From the NCBI GenBank assembly GCA_041746635.1, contig JBGTGQ010000054.1, positions 52,174 through 116,173 on the forward strand: a stretch of 64,000 bases of DNA. Direction: 5' to 3'. The DNA is from CAMASH01 sp041746635. GTDB taxonomy: Bacteria; Verrucomicrobiota; Verrucomicrobiia; Chthoniobacterales; Terrimicrobiaceae. This document shows, one piece after another, positions 46,499 through 55,305 of this stretch; the stretch's first letter is position 1; every line of letters starts with the position of its first letter. The notes beneath the pieces were generated by a model. It ran no database searches, was not told where the DNA came from, and saw only the letters and a list, made by a program, of their open reading frames with translations. A program made the translations under genes and the position numbers.

Positions 46499-48403
46499 CT
46501 AAATCTCGACCTGCTTGCCGATCTCGATGGTGCGGTTGCTGGGGAGGTGGAAAAATTGGGCGGCGTTCTGGGCGTTTTTGGCCATGGCGATGAAGACGTT
46601 TTCGCGCATGCGGGGGAGGCCTTTGTTTGATCTCACCAAGGTTTCGCGGCCGAGGAAGAAGGTGCTTTTTTCGATTTCGATGGTGACGCCTTGTTTGGCG
46701 GCTTCGGTGACGACGGCCTGGATGGTGGGGATTTCCATGAAACCGAAGCTGGCGTTGATCTGGTAAAACCCTTCGGGAAGGGGTGTGATGGTGAGTTTGG
46801 TGGAGTCGTCCACGTAGGGAATGCGGGCGGAGAGAATGGTGAGGACGATGTTGCGTTCGTGGAGAATGTGATTGTGAGTGAGATTATACGAAAGCGAGTT
46901 GGGGGTGATGTCGGGGGAGGAGGAGAGGAAGATGGCGGTGCCTTTGACGCGGTGGGGACGGAGAGCGGGGTCAAGGACGCCGGACATGGCGATGGAATCG
47001 ACAAAGCCGGGGAGGGTGAGGGCGTTGCCCATCTGGCTGCGGATGTAGGTGCGGCCGATTTTCCAGGTGGTCATCATGTAGAAAACGGCGATGCCGATGC
47101 AGAGGGGGAGCCAGCCGCCATGGGTGATTTTGAGCATGTTGGAGGCGAAGAAGGCGGTTTCGATGGCGAGGAAAATGGCACTGACAGTGAGGGCGCGGGA
47201 GCGGCTCCAGCCCCATTGTTTCTGGGTGACGACGAAAAACAGGCAGGTGGTGGCCATCATGGTCATGGTGACGGCGATGCCGTAGGCGGCGGCGAGGGCG
47301 GAGCTGGAGCGGAAGCTTACGACGAGGGCGATACAGGCAGCGGCAAGGGCCCAGTTGATGGCGGGGATATAGACGCGGCCGGACGTTTCGTGGCTGGTGT
47401 AAAGGATCTGGATGCGGGGCAGGTAGCCCATTTGCATAGCGGCGGTGGTGAGGGAGAAGACACCGGAGATGAGACCTTGCGAGGCGATGACACCAGCCAT
47501 GGTGGCGAGGAGGACGAGGGGGAGGGTGGCCCATTCGGGGGCGAGGAGGAAGAAGGGGTTGACGTGGGTCCCGGGGTTCGAGAGGACGAGGGCACCCTGG
47601 CCGAGGTAGTTCAGCATGAGGGCGGGGAGGGCGATGTAATTCCAGGCGGCGCGGATAGGGATGCGGCCGAAGTGACCCATGTCGGCGTAGAGCGTTTCCG
47701 CGCCGGTCACGGCGAGCACGACGCTGCCGAGCACGATGGTGGAGGTTCGGGGGTGGTCGAGGAGGTAGTCGAGTCCACTAAGGGGATTGAATGCGGCGAG
47801 CACAGCGGGATGGTGGATGATCTGGAGCAGGCCGAGGAACCCGATGACGCAGAACCAGAGGAGGACGATGGGGCCGAAGGCCTTGCCGATGAAGTTCGTG
47901 CCGAAGCGCTGGACGGAGAAAAGGGCCAGCAGAATGATGACGGCGAGGGGGACGACGGCATGGCTGAAGTGGGGGGAGATGACCTTGAGACCCTCGACCG
48001 CCGAGACGACGGAGATGGCGGGGGTGATGACGCCGTCGCCATAGAGTAAGGCCGCGCCGAAGACCCCGATGGCACCCATGAGGAGGACGGGTTTGCTGAG
48101 ATGGGTGCCGGCGGATGGGGCGGGAAAGGCCAGGTTCAACAGGGCGAGGATGCCGCCTTCGCCGTGGTTGTCGGCCCGCAGGACGAGGGTGACGTATTTG
48201 ATGGAAACAACGATGATGAGGGCCCAAAGGATGAGGGAGAGGATGCCAATGGTGGAGGCGGAAGGATCGACTTCGCCGCTGTGGTGGAGGCATTCCTTGA
48301 AGGCGTAGAGCGGGCTGGTGCCGATGTCGCCAAAGACCACCCCGAGCGCCCCGAGTATGAGGGCGGCCTTATGTTTTCCTGTGGGATCGGTCGGTGCGGA
48401 CAT
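46499..48403 (-). CDS. kup: potassium uptake protein Kup
   Basis: A 634-aa low-affinity K+/H+ symporter with about 12 membrane helices. Signature stretches are ALGVVFGDIGTSPLYAFKEC at the N-terminus, KYVTLVLRADNHGEGGILAL and YADMGHFGRIPIRAAW. The cytoplasmic C-terminal tail (about residues 460-634) has VTEAAKQGVTIEIEKSTFFL and ends in a short HLPSNRTIEIGKQVEI. It is single-copy here. The upstream 208 bp to transketolase contain no clear gene. Confidence 0.95.
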   Translation of the reverse strand: MSAPTDPTGKHKAALILGALGVVFGDIGTSPLYAFKECLHHSGEVDPSASTIGILSLILWALIIVVSIKYVTLVLRADNHGEGGILALLNLAFPAPSAGTHLSKPVLLMGAIGVFGAALLYGDGVITPAISVVSAVEGLKVISPHFSHAVVPLAVIILLALFSVQRFGTNFIGKAFGPIVLLWFCVIGFLGLLQIIHHPAVLAAFNPLSGLDYLLDHPRTSTIVLGSVVLAVTGAETLYADMGHFGRIPIRAAWNYIALPALMLNYLGQGALVLSNPGTHVNPFFLLAPEWATLPLVLLATMAGVIASQGLISGVFSLTTAAMQMGYLPRIQILYTSHETSGRVYIPAINWALAAACIALVVSFRSSSALAAAYGIAVTMTMMATTCLFFVVTQKQWGWSRSRALTVSAIFLAIETAFFASNMLKITHGGWLPLCIGIAVFYMMTTWKIGRTYIRSQMGNALTLPGFVDSIAMSGVLDPALRPHRVKGTAIFLSSSPDITPNSLSYNLTHNHILHERNIVLTILSARIPYVDDSTKLTITPLPEGFYQINASFGFMEIPTIQAVVTEAAKQGVTIEIEKSTFFLGRETLVRSNKGLPRMRENVFIAMAKNAQNAAQFFHLPSNRTIEIGKQVEI

Positions 48404-48611
48404 TCTTCTTTTCCTGCGGTGCGGGCTTGTTCTGCCACTCCGCAGGGAGTTGGGCTATGAAAAAGAGAGGGGCTCTAAGGAAAGCAGGAAGGCAGGAGAA
48501 ATGGTGGGCTGCCGGCGGAACAGTGTAGGTGGGGGTTCGTTTCCCATGCCGAAGCTTGCCAAGGGGCGGGGGAGACGGTTTTCTGGCGGCTGTAAATTTA
48601 TTACGAAAATT

Positions 48612-50594
48612 ATGAGCCTAGACATTCCTTCTCTTGAATTGGCCGCCCGCGACGCGCGGGGTCTGGCGATGGACGCGGTGACGAAATCGAAATCGGGCCA
48701 TCTTGGCCTGCCGCTCGGGGCAGCGGAAATCGGGGCGGTGCTTTACGGACACGCGCTGAGCCACAACCCGGACGAGCCGCGTTGGTTGAACCGCGACCGG
48801 TTTGTGCTCTCGGCCGGACATGGCAGTATGTTCCTTTACGGGTGGCTGCATTTGTCGGGGTATGCGTTGTCGATGGAGGAGGTTTCCAATTTCCGCCAGT
48901 TGCACAGCATCACGCCGGGACATCCGGAGTTTCACGAGACGCCGGGGGTGGAGGCCACGACGGGGCCGTTGGGGCAGGGGGTTTCCAATGGGGTGGGGTA
49001 TGCCATTTCGGCCAAGATGTGCGAGGCGCGGTTCAATACGCCGGAGCACAACATTTTTGATCATCACATCGTGGTGCTGGCGGGCGATGGCTGCTTGCAG
49101 GAAGGCATTTCGCAGGAGGCGGCGGCCCTGGCGGCGCATTTGCATCTGGATAACCTGATTTTGTTTTACGATTCCAATAACGTGACCCTGGACGCGATGG
49201 CGCCGATGACGCAGAGCGAAGACACGGGTGCACGATTCAAGGCTTACGGCTGGGACGTGCAGGAGATCGATGGGAATGACCTGAAGGAAGTCTTGGGCGC
49301 GTTTGAAAAAGCCAAGGCGGCTACGAGCGGGAAGCCGCAATTCATTATTGCCAAGACGCTCATTGGCAAGGGCATCCCGGAGGTGAGTGGGACGAACAAG
49401 GCGCACGGCGAGGCCGGCGTGAAATTTGTGGCGGAGGCGCGCAAGGCGCTGGGTCTGCCGGAGCAGACGTTCTTCGTCGCGCCGGAAACGAAGGCGTATT
49501 TCGCCAAGCACAAGGAGTCTCTCAAAGCGTCTTACGCGCAATGGGAGGTCACGTACAAAGCATGGCGCGCGGGCAATGGCGACCTAGCAACGGAGCTGGA
49601 TGCGGCGATCGCGGGCAAGGTGCCCGATTTGCTGAAGGTGATTCCGAAATTTGATCCGGCCGCGAACATTGCCACGCGCAAGGCCGGCAGCGACGTGCTC
49701 CAACCCGTGGCGGCGGCGATGCCGTTGCTCATTTCGGGCAGCGCGGATCTGCATGGCTCGACCCTCAATTACATCAAGGACGGCGGGGATTTCACCCCGC
49801 AGAACCGCGAGGGGCGCAATCTGCATTTCGGCATTCGCGAACATGCCATGTGCGGGCTGATGAATGGCATCGCTTATGACGGAATTTTCCGTCCCAGCGG
49901 CGCGACGTTTTTGGTGTTCAGCGACTACGGACGGCCTTCCATCCGCATCGCGGCGCTGTCGAAGCTACCGGTGGTTTATATTTTCACCCACGATTCTGTA
50001 GGCGTGGGCGAGGACGGTCCCACCCACGAGCCAGTGGAAACGGTGGCGGCCTTGCGTGCGATTCCCGGGCTGGATGTGATTCGTCCGGCGGACCCCGAGG
50101 AGACGGCGGGGGCCTTTGCGGCGGCGTTTGAGAAGACCGACGGGCCGACCATGCTGGTGCTGTCGCGGCAGAATCTGCCGACGCTGAATGACATTCCGGT
50201 CGAGACGCGGCGTGAAGGAGCTTTCAAAGGCGGATACATTGCGAAGAAAGAAACGGCCAAGCTGGAATTAATCCTGCTGGGCACGGGCAGCGAGTTGCAG
50301 CACGCGCTCAAGGCGGCGGAGCAACTTGGGCCGGGGACGCGGGTGGTTTCCCTGCCGTGCTTCGAGCGGTTCGAGCGTCAGGATGCGGCCTATCAGGAAA
50401 GCGTGTTGCCGAAGGCAGTGCGCAAGCGCGTATCGATCGAGGCGGGCGTGTCCGATCCGTGGTTCCGCTACGTCGGGTTGGATGGCAAAGTGGTCGGAAT
50501 CGACCGCTTTGGTCTCAGTGCGCCCGGGCCGACAGCGATGAAAGTACTAGGAATGACGGCGGAGAATGTCGTGGCGGCAGCAAAGTCGCTGTAG
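48612..50594 (+). CDS. tkt: transketolase
   Basis: A 660-aa thiamine-diphosphate enzyme of the pentose phosphate pathway. The TPP motif is GDGCLQEGISQEAAALAAHL and the catalytic-His loop TPGHPEFHETPGVEATTGPL. The central domain has SVGVGEDGPTHEP and the C-terminal domain LVLLGTGSELQHAL-like sequence. ATG 48612 starts MSLDIPSLELAAR; the upstream in-frame extension to 48318 overlaps the kup region and is rejected. The gene is intact. Confidence 0.95.
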   Translation: MSLDIPSLELAARDARGLAMDAVTKSKSGHLGLPLGAAEIGAVLYGHALSHNPDEPRWLNRDRFVLSAGHGSMFLYGWLHLSGYALSMEEVSNFRQLHSITPGHPEFHETPGVEATTGPLGQGVSNGVGYAISAKMCEARFNTPEHNIFDHHIVVLAGDGCLQEGISQEAAALAAHLHLDNLILFYDSNNVTLDAMAPMTQSEDTGARFKAYGWDVQEIDGNDLKEVLGAFEKAKAATSGKPQFIIAKTLIGKGIPEVSGTNKAHGEAGVKFVAEARKALGLPEQTFFVAPETKAYFAKHKESLKASYAQWEVTYKAWRAGNGDLATELDAAIAGKVPDLLKVIPKFDPAANIATRKAGSDVLQPVAAAMPLLISGSADLHGSTLNYIKDGGDFTPQNREGRNLHFGIREHAMCGLMNGIAYDGIFRPSGATFLVFSDYGRPSIRIAALSKLPVVYIFTHDSVGVGEDGPTHEPVETVAALRAIPGLDVIRPADPEETAGAFAAAFEKTDGPTMLVLSRQNLPTLNDIPVETRREGAFKGGYIAKKETAKLELILLGTGSELQHALKAAEQLGPGTRVVSLPCFERFERQDAAYQESVLPKAVRKRVSIEAGVSDPWFRYVGLDGKVVGIDRFGLSAPGPTAMKVLGMTAENVVAAAKSL

Positions 50595-50692
50595 GTGGAG
50601 GGAAAACTTTGTCGTTTCCCATCATCATGGGTGCGGACGAAGCAGCGCCCTCCATTTGCATAAGGGCCCCGATGGGTCTTAGGTGATTGCCC

Positions 50693-51424
50693 ATGTCGTT
50701 ACAGAAATTCGATCCTGAGGAAATCCGGCGGAAGTCGGCGGAGTTTGAGACTGCTTCGCTGGAAGACATCCTGCGCTGGGCTTGGGAGGCCTACGGGGCG
50801 CGCGCAGCGATCGGGACGAGTTTCCAAGGAGCGGGCTTGGTGGTGATGCATACGGCCAAGCAGGCGGGGCTGGGTTTTCCGGCTTTTACTTTGGATACGG
50901 GCCTGCTTTTTCCCGAGACGCTTGACCTCAAAGCCAGAATTGAGGCGTTGTTCGGCTTCACGATCGAATCGCTGAAGCCGGAGCAAACGGTGGACGAGCA
51001 GGCAGCGGAACATGGGCCGGAGTTGTGGAAGCGGACTCCGGATCTCTGCTGCACACTACGCAAAGTGCTGCCACTGCAACAGAAGCTGAGCGAATTGGAT
51101 GTCTGGATCACGGGTCTGCGCCGCCAGCAATCCGAGGGGCGTGAGAAGACGCAAATCGCGGAACTTTATCACTTCGATGTCCTGCGTGATCGCTACATTC
51201 TCAAATTGAATCCGATGGCGAATTGGTCGCGGGATCAGGTCCAGGCTTATCTGCGCGAGCACGGGATTCCGACGAATCCGCTGGCCTCGCGCGGCTACCG
51301 CTCCATCGGTTGTGTTCCCTGCACGCGGCCGGTGGGCGAGGGGGACGACGAGCGGGCGGGACGTTGGACCGGATTCGACAAGAGCGAGTGCGGGATCCAC
51401 ACGTTTCTGGGCGCAAGCATTTAA
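50693..51424 (+). CDS. cysH: phosphoadenylyl/adenylyl-sulfate reductase
   Basis: A 243-aa assimilatory sulfate reductase. The adenylyl-binding core has AAIGTSFQGAGLVVMH and ITGLRRQQSEGREKTQ. Four cysteines, in DLCCTLRK and SIGCVPCTRPV, form the CC...CxxC pattern of a 4Fe-4S APS reductase. The terminal ECGIH carries the catalytic Cys. ATG 50693 is chosen over TTG 50687. Its 3' end overlaps the convergent VanZ gene by 4 bp. The enzyme provides sulfite for cysteine synthesis. Confidence 0.93.
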   Translation: MSLQKFDPEEIRRKSAEFETASLEDILRWAWEAYGARAAIGTSFQGAGLVVMHTAKQAGLGFPAFTLDTGLLFPETLDLKARIEALFGFTIESLKPEQTVDEQAAEHGPELWKRTPDLCCTLRKVLPLQQKLSELDVWITGLRRQQSEGREKTQIAELYHFDVLRDRYILKLNPMANWSRDQVQAYLREHGIPTNPLASRGYRSIGCVPCTRPVGEGDDERAGRWTGFDKSECGIHTFLGASI

Positions 51425-51918
51425 GGATTCTTTTCGGGGGGAGGAAGGACGGCCCGGCGTTTTTTGAACACGCTGGCCAAATAGGCTGCAATCACGCCAA
51501 GCGCTGTGCCGCTGAGGTTCAAAAAAACATCTTTGACGGACGCGCCGCGGGATTTCATGAGATATTGAATGAGTTCGCTGCCGGCCGCCAAAACGAAGGC
51601 CACAATAAAGACGAAGCCGATGGCGCGAAGAGCGCGGTTTTTGCGCGGGACTGTGAGCATTTGCTGGGCCCGCAGGACCAGGATCGCCAGCACGGCGAAC
51701 TGCACAGCATGCATGGTCTTTCGTAACATGAGGGTGATCCGGTAAGCCTCAGACTCCGGCATTTTTGGATTCCACTGCAAGAGCCAGGGCCGGATAATGC
51801 GATAGGAATTACTGGACGAGCCCACATCGGAGGACGCGAAAATAATGACGGACATCCAAATGACGGCCGGCAGCCAGCGTTTTGCGAAAAGTGAAAAACC
51901 TTCCAAGAGGTTTGTCAT
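51421..51918 (-). CDS. VanZ-family membrane protein
   Basis: A 165-aa protein with four predicted helices (WLPAVIWMSVIIFAS, MHAVQFAVLAILVL, IGFVFIVAFVLAAGS and LSGTALGVIAAYLAS). It has the VanZ hallmarks SSSNSYRIIRPWL and RGASVKDVFLNLSGT. The function of the family is unclear; some members alter glycopeptide sensitivity. It overlaps the cysH stop codon and is convergent with it. Confidence 0.85.
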   Translation of the reverse strand: MTNLLEGFSLFAKRWLPAVIWMSVIIFASSDVGSSSNSYRIIRPWLLQWNPKMPESEAYRITLMLRKTMHAVQFAVLAILVLRAQQMLTVPRKNRALRAIGFVFIVAFVLAAGSELIQYLMKSRGASVKDVFLNLSGTALGVIAAYLASVFKKRRAVLPPPEKNP

Positions 51919-52212
51919 GCGGTGATCAACCAGTCCCTGTCAATCTATTGCGCTGCGGCCGGTCCGAACGTGAACGGGTGGGGCGAATGACCATAAATCC
52001 TGCTGTGAAATGAATCCTGTCACGATTTCCCGCCCGGAAATTCCTCCGGCTGGGCGGACTGGGTGTTGCGCGCGAAAGCGCGGCTGAGGAGAGAGGACGG
52101 GATTTTGCCTGGCATTTCATCCGAGTTCATCTGCGCAATCTGCGGTGAATTATTTCCGGGTGCTTGTCCTTTACGCCGGATGAAGTCTGGCTATTAGTCT
52201 ATCTCCTCAAGA
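51919..52212. other. gene-free spacer with an orphan repeat arm
   Basis: About 290 bp separate the divergent VanZ and permease genes. The segment TTTCATCCGAGTTCATCTGC and GCAATCTGCGGTGAATT (52115-52150) matches one arm of the ATCCGTGTTCATCTGTGGCT-type element at 55202-55305, but no partner arm is visible. A small GCGC-GAAA-GCGC hairpin lies at about 52072. Promoters for both flanking genes must be here; none is convincing. Confidence 0.55.
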
Positions 52213-53136
52213 ATGCCCGCTCCGTGGTTCACTTTCAGCTTTCCGGATTTTTCTTATGCGTTTCTGAGCGTGTTGCTCGAAGGGGTGCCGTTCATTTTGC
52301 TGGGCACACTGCTTTCGGGGTTGATTGATCAGTTCCTGCCCTCGCGGGTGATGGTGCGCTTGTTGCCGCGCAATGCCTTTCTGGGGGTCTGCATGAGCGG
52401 GGCAATGGGGATCGTTTTTCCCATGTGCGAATGTGGGGTGGTGCCGGTGATCCGGCGGTTGATGAACAAGGGGCTGCCGGTTTCGAATGCGGTGGCCTAT
52501 ATGCTGGCGGCGCCGATTGTGAATCCCATCGTGGCGCTCAGTACTTATGCGGCCTTCAAGGGGCAGAACGCGGTGGAGTTTACGGTGCTGCGGTTGGGCG
52601 TCGGATACGTGGTAGCCGTACTGGCGGCGCTGGCGGTGAGCAACTTGGCCATCACCGCCGTGCTGAAGAAAGGGGTGCTCACGCTGACGAATTCGGAGGC
52701 GTCGGGCGGAACAGTGGCGTCGGGTGGCTTCCGGGGACGAATCGCGGCGGCACTGCGGGTGGCGGTGGCGGACTTTCTCGATGTGATGGTGTATTTCATT
52801 TTTGGCGTGGCGGTGGCCTCGGTTTTCAGCACGGCGGTGAATCAGGAAGTGATCCTGCCGCTGGCGCTGAATGACTGGCTGGCGACGGCGTCGCTGATGG
52901 GCTTTGCCGCGGTTCTTTCGCTTTGCAGCACCTCGGATGCCTTCATCGCGGCGACGTTCATCGCCTTTCCGGGCGTGGCCAAGCTAGCCTTCATGATCTT
53001 TGGGCCGATGATGGATTTGAAGTTGTTGTTTATTTACAGCGCGGTCTTCAAGAAACGCTTTGTCCTCGGGCTGGCGGTGGGGCTTTTTGTTTTGATCGGG
53101 CTCATTTGCGTGCGATTGAGTGTCATCGGAATATGA
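52213..53136 (+). CDS. predicted permease (DUF318/YcgR-like)
   Basis: A 307-aa polytopic membrane protein with the family's cysteine motif in FPMCECGVVPVIRRLMNKGL and the following AAPIVNPIVALSTYAAF. About eight helices are evident. Members pair with a TIGR03943 partner, as here (ATGA overlap), and are linked in Bacillus to zinc-regulated loci (YcgR-YcgQ). The transported species is unknown. A Zur box was not identified upstream. Confidence 0.87.
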   Translation: MPAPWFTFSFPDFSYAFLSVLLEGVPFILLGTLLSGLIDQFLPSRVMVRLLPRNAFLGVCMSGAMGIVFPMCECGVVPVIRRLMNKGLPVSNAVAYMLAAPIVNPIVALSTYAAFKGQNAVEFTVLRLGVGYVVAVLAALAVSNLAITAVLKKGVLTLTNSEASGGTVASGGFRGRIAAALRVAVADFLDVMVYFIFGVAVASVFSTAVNQEVILPLALNDWLATASLMGFAAVLSLCSTSDAFIAATFIAFPGVAKLAFMIFGPMMDLKLLFIYSAVFKKRFVLGLAVGLFVLIGLICVRLSVIGI

Positions 53137-53966
53137 CGGGTGTCCTTCAACGCTATGTCTCGGCGGGTGTGCTCACGGTCTGGGGCGTGGTGCTGGCGTA
53201 TTTTTATTTCTCGGGACGGGTGGGTTCGTATCTGCATCCGGCCTTCCACATCTGGATGGTGGCTTCGGGGATCGTTCTGATCCTGATGGCGGCGGGGATG
53301 CTTTTTCTGCCATCGGCGGACGACGCGTGTCCGGAGGGCGAATGCCTGCACACTCCAGGCAGCAAGACACCGCTGGGAGTGGCGATCACGGCGATTATTC
53401 TCATCGTCCCCTTGCTCGTCACGACGGTGGTCTCGCCCAGCCACTTCGGCGCGGCGGTGGTGATGAATCGCGGCATCGCGGATAGCATAGCCGACCTGCC
53501 GGGCTACAAACCTTACACCGAACCGCCGCTGCCGACGGAGGATGGTTCCGTGCCCGAGGGGGAAATGCAGACCGAGCCCAATGCCAGTTATCTGCCGCTG
53601 AATGAAGCCGGGCAAATCAAGGCCCAGACCGTGGATCTGCTTTACGCCGCCCAAGAACCGACGATGCGGGCGGACTTTGAGAACAAGGAGATCGAACTCA
53701 TCGGTCAGTTCATGCCCGCCAAAGCCAACAATCCCAAGGGCGACCGCTTCAATCTCATCCGCATGTTCGTGATGTGCTGCGCCGCCGACTCGCGTCCGGT
53801 GGCGGTGACCATCCAGACCACGAAACCTGAAAACATGCCCGAAATGAGCTGGATCAAGGTGACCGGCAAGGCGACCTTCCCCGTCGAAGCCGGGCGCACT
53901 GTGCCCGTCGTGGTCGCGGACAGCATCACGCCGACCGAACCGCCGCCGGAGAGTTTTATCTATTAA
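53133..53966 (+). CDS. TIGR03943-type protein, partner of the DUF318 permease (YcgQ-like)
   Basis: A 277-aa protein with two N-terminal helices (VSAGVLTVWGVVLAYFYF and FHIWMVASGIVLILMAAGML). A soluble domain follows, with FENKEIELIGQFMP, DRFNLIRMFVMCCAADSRPV (double Cys) and PEMSWIKVTGKATFP. A Cys-containing acidic loop (DDACPEGECLHT) could bind metal. ATG 53133 overlaps the permease TGA, so the two are translationally coupled. The family role is unresolved but linked to metal homeostasis in Bacillus. Confidence 0.85.
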   Translation: MTGVLQRYVSAGVLTVWGVVLAYFYFSGRVGSYLHPAFHIWMVASGIVLILMAAGMLFLPSADDACPEGECLHTPGSKTPLGVAITAIILIVPLLVTTVVSPSHFGAAVVMNRGIADSIADLPGYKPYTEPPLPTEDGSVPEGEMQTEPNASYLPLNEAGQIKAQTVDLLYAAQEPTMRADFENKEIELIGQFMPAKANNPKGDRFNLIRMFVMCCAADSRPVAVTIQTTKPENMPEMSWIKVTGKATFPVEAGRTVPVVVADSITPTEPPPESFIY

Positions 53967-53990
53967 TTAAAAAGCGGATTAACCCAAGTC

Positions 53991-54080
53991 ATGGCCACAA
54001 AAGAACGCAAAGAGCACGAAAGAGGAGGGGTAGGTAAGGGAATTTCATTTTTGAGTTCTTTGCGTTCTTTTGCGGCCAAA
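53991..54080. repeat. inverted repeat overlapping the start of the GHL10 gene
   Basis: Left arm GGCCACAAAAGAACGCAAAG (53993-54012, continuing AGCACGAAAGAG) pairs with right arm TCTTTGCGTTCTTTTGCGGC (54057-54076), leaving a loop of about 30 bp. Arms are quasi-tandem AACGCAAAG/CACGAAAG words. The gene start codon and the first 30 codons fall inside the element. Confidence 0.78.
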
Positions 54081-55202
54081 GTTTTGCTTCTCCTTTTGCT
54101 TCTGCCGTTGGCCGCAAAGGCCGGAGAATTCCGCGGGGCCTGGGTGTCCTCGGTTCACAATATCAATTTTCCGGCGGCTCAGGGTCAGTCGATCGAAGCG
54201 CAGAAGACTCAAATCCTCCGGATTCTCGAGACGGCCAAACGCTGCCGTCTCAATGCCCTGATGGTGCAGGTGCGTCCCGAGGGCGACGCGCTCTACGCCT
54301 CGCGCTTCGAACCCTGGAGCCGCTACCTCACCGGCACCCAGGGCGCCCATCCCGGCTACGATCCGCTCGCGTTTTTCATCAGCGAAGGCAAAAAGCGCAG
54401 CATCGAAATCCACGCCTGGCTGAATCCCTACCGCGCCTCCGCCAGCTTCTCCAAACCTCGCGCCTCGAACCACGTCACCAAGCGCTTCCCCCAATACACC
54501 TACAAAGTCGGCACTGTCCTGCTGCTGGACCCCGGCGCACCCGAAGTGCAGGACCACGTCGTCAGTGTCGTGCGCGATATCCTTTCGCGCTACGACGTGG
54601 CTGGCATTCACTTCGACGACTATTTTTATCCCTATCCCACGAACAGCGGATCCGTTTACGCCTTCCCCGACGACGCCACCTACCGGCAACACGGTGGAGG
54701 CCTGTCCAAAGCCGATTGGCGGCGGAACAACGTGAACACCCTCATCCGCAAGGTGGGTGCCGTCGTGCGTTCGGCCAAACCCGGAGCCAAGTTCGGCGTG
54801 AGCCCGTTTGGCATTTACCAACCCGGCGTGCCATCCGGCACCAGCGCCGGCGTGGACATGTATAACCAACTCTACGCCGACCCACTCAAGTGGATGCGCG
54901 AAGGCTGGATCGATTATCTCTCGCCCCAACTCTATTGGCGCGAAGGCGGGCCCCAGAGCTTTTCCTTGCTCCTGAACTGGTGGCGCAGCCCGCAGGCCAA
55001 CCCCCGCGGCGTGGCCATCTGGCCCGGCCTCGCGGTGGACCGCCTCGGTTCCCACGGCTGGCAAGTCGGCGAAATCACGCGCCAGCTCCAGCTGGAAAAA
55101 TCCATCGGCCCCCGCGGTCAGGGCGGATTCATCCTTTGGAATATAAAAGCCCTGCAAAACGGCACCAAGGGAGTCGATGCCGTGGTGGCGGGAAGTAATT
55201 AA
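53991..55202 (+). CDS. exported family-10-like glycosyl hydrolase (GHL10/DUF187)
   Basis: A 403-aa protein. The catalytic barrel begins EFRGAWVSSVHNINFPAAQG, and typical blocks are NALMVQVRPEGDALYASRFE, IHAWLNPYRASAS, VAGIHFDDYFYPYPTNSGSV and GWIDYLSPQLYW. It is likely exported by a signal peptide whose hydrophobic core is AAKVLLLLLLLPLAAKAG. The n-region (MATKERKEHERGG...) comes from the inverted-repeat element. An internal TTG start (53.. within the right arm) cannot be excluded. GHL10 proteins are thought to act on polysaccharides or peptidoglycan; the exact substrate is unknown. Confidence 0.85.
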   Translation: MATKERKEHERGGVGKGISFLSSLRSFAAKVLLLLLLLPLAAKAGEFRGAWVSSVHNINFPAAQGQSIEAQKTQILRILETAKRCRLNALMVQVRPEGDALYASRFEPWSRYLTGTQGAHPGYDPLAFFISEGKKRSIEIHAWLNPYRASASFSKPRASNHVTKRFPQYTYKVGTVLLLDPGAPEVQDHVVSVVRDILSRYDVAGIHFDDYFYPYPTNSGSVYAFPDDATYRQHGGGLSKADWRRNNVNTLIRKVGAVVRSAKPGAKFGVSPFGIYQPGVPSGTSAGVDMYNQLYADPLKWMREGWIDYLSPQLYWREGGPQSFSLLLNWWRSPQANPRGVAIWPGLAVDRLGSHGWQVGEITRQLQLEKSIGPRGQGGFILWNIKALQNGTKGVDAVVAGSN

Positions 55203-55305
55203 GCCACAGATGAACACGGATGTTCACGGATAAATGCAGGAGTACAACTCGCGTTTCGCCGTTGTCTTTTCTTCGATCCGTGATCATCCGTGTTCATCTG
55301 TGGCT
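55202..55305. repeat. inverted repeat overlapping the start of the lipocalin gene
   Basis: Left arm AGCCACAGATGAACACGGAT (55202-55221, continuing GTTCACGGATAAA) and right arm ATCCGTGTTCATCTGTGGCT (55286-55305, with GATCCGTGATC ahead of it) are perfect complements over 20 bp and beyond. Words are ACAGATGAACACGGATG. The gene at 55220 starts inside it. Confidence 0.85.

Noticed and set aside
50595..50692. A SAM- or sulfur-responsive riboswitch upstream of cysH
   Set aside because: No S-box core or paired helices could be recognised in the 98-bp gap.
52150..52212. Zur operator before the YcgR/YcgQ-like pair
   Set aside because: No palindrome like the known Zur consensus is visible; the idea comes only from the Bacillus context.
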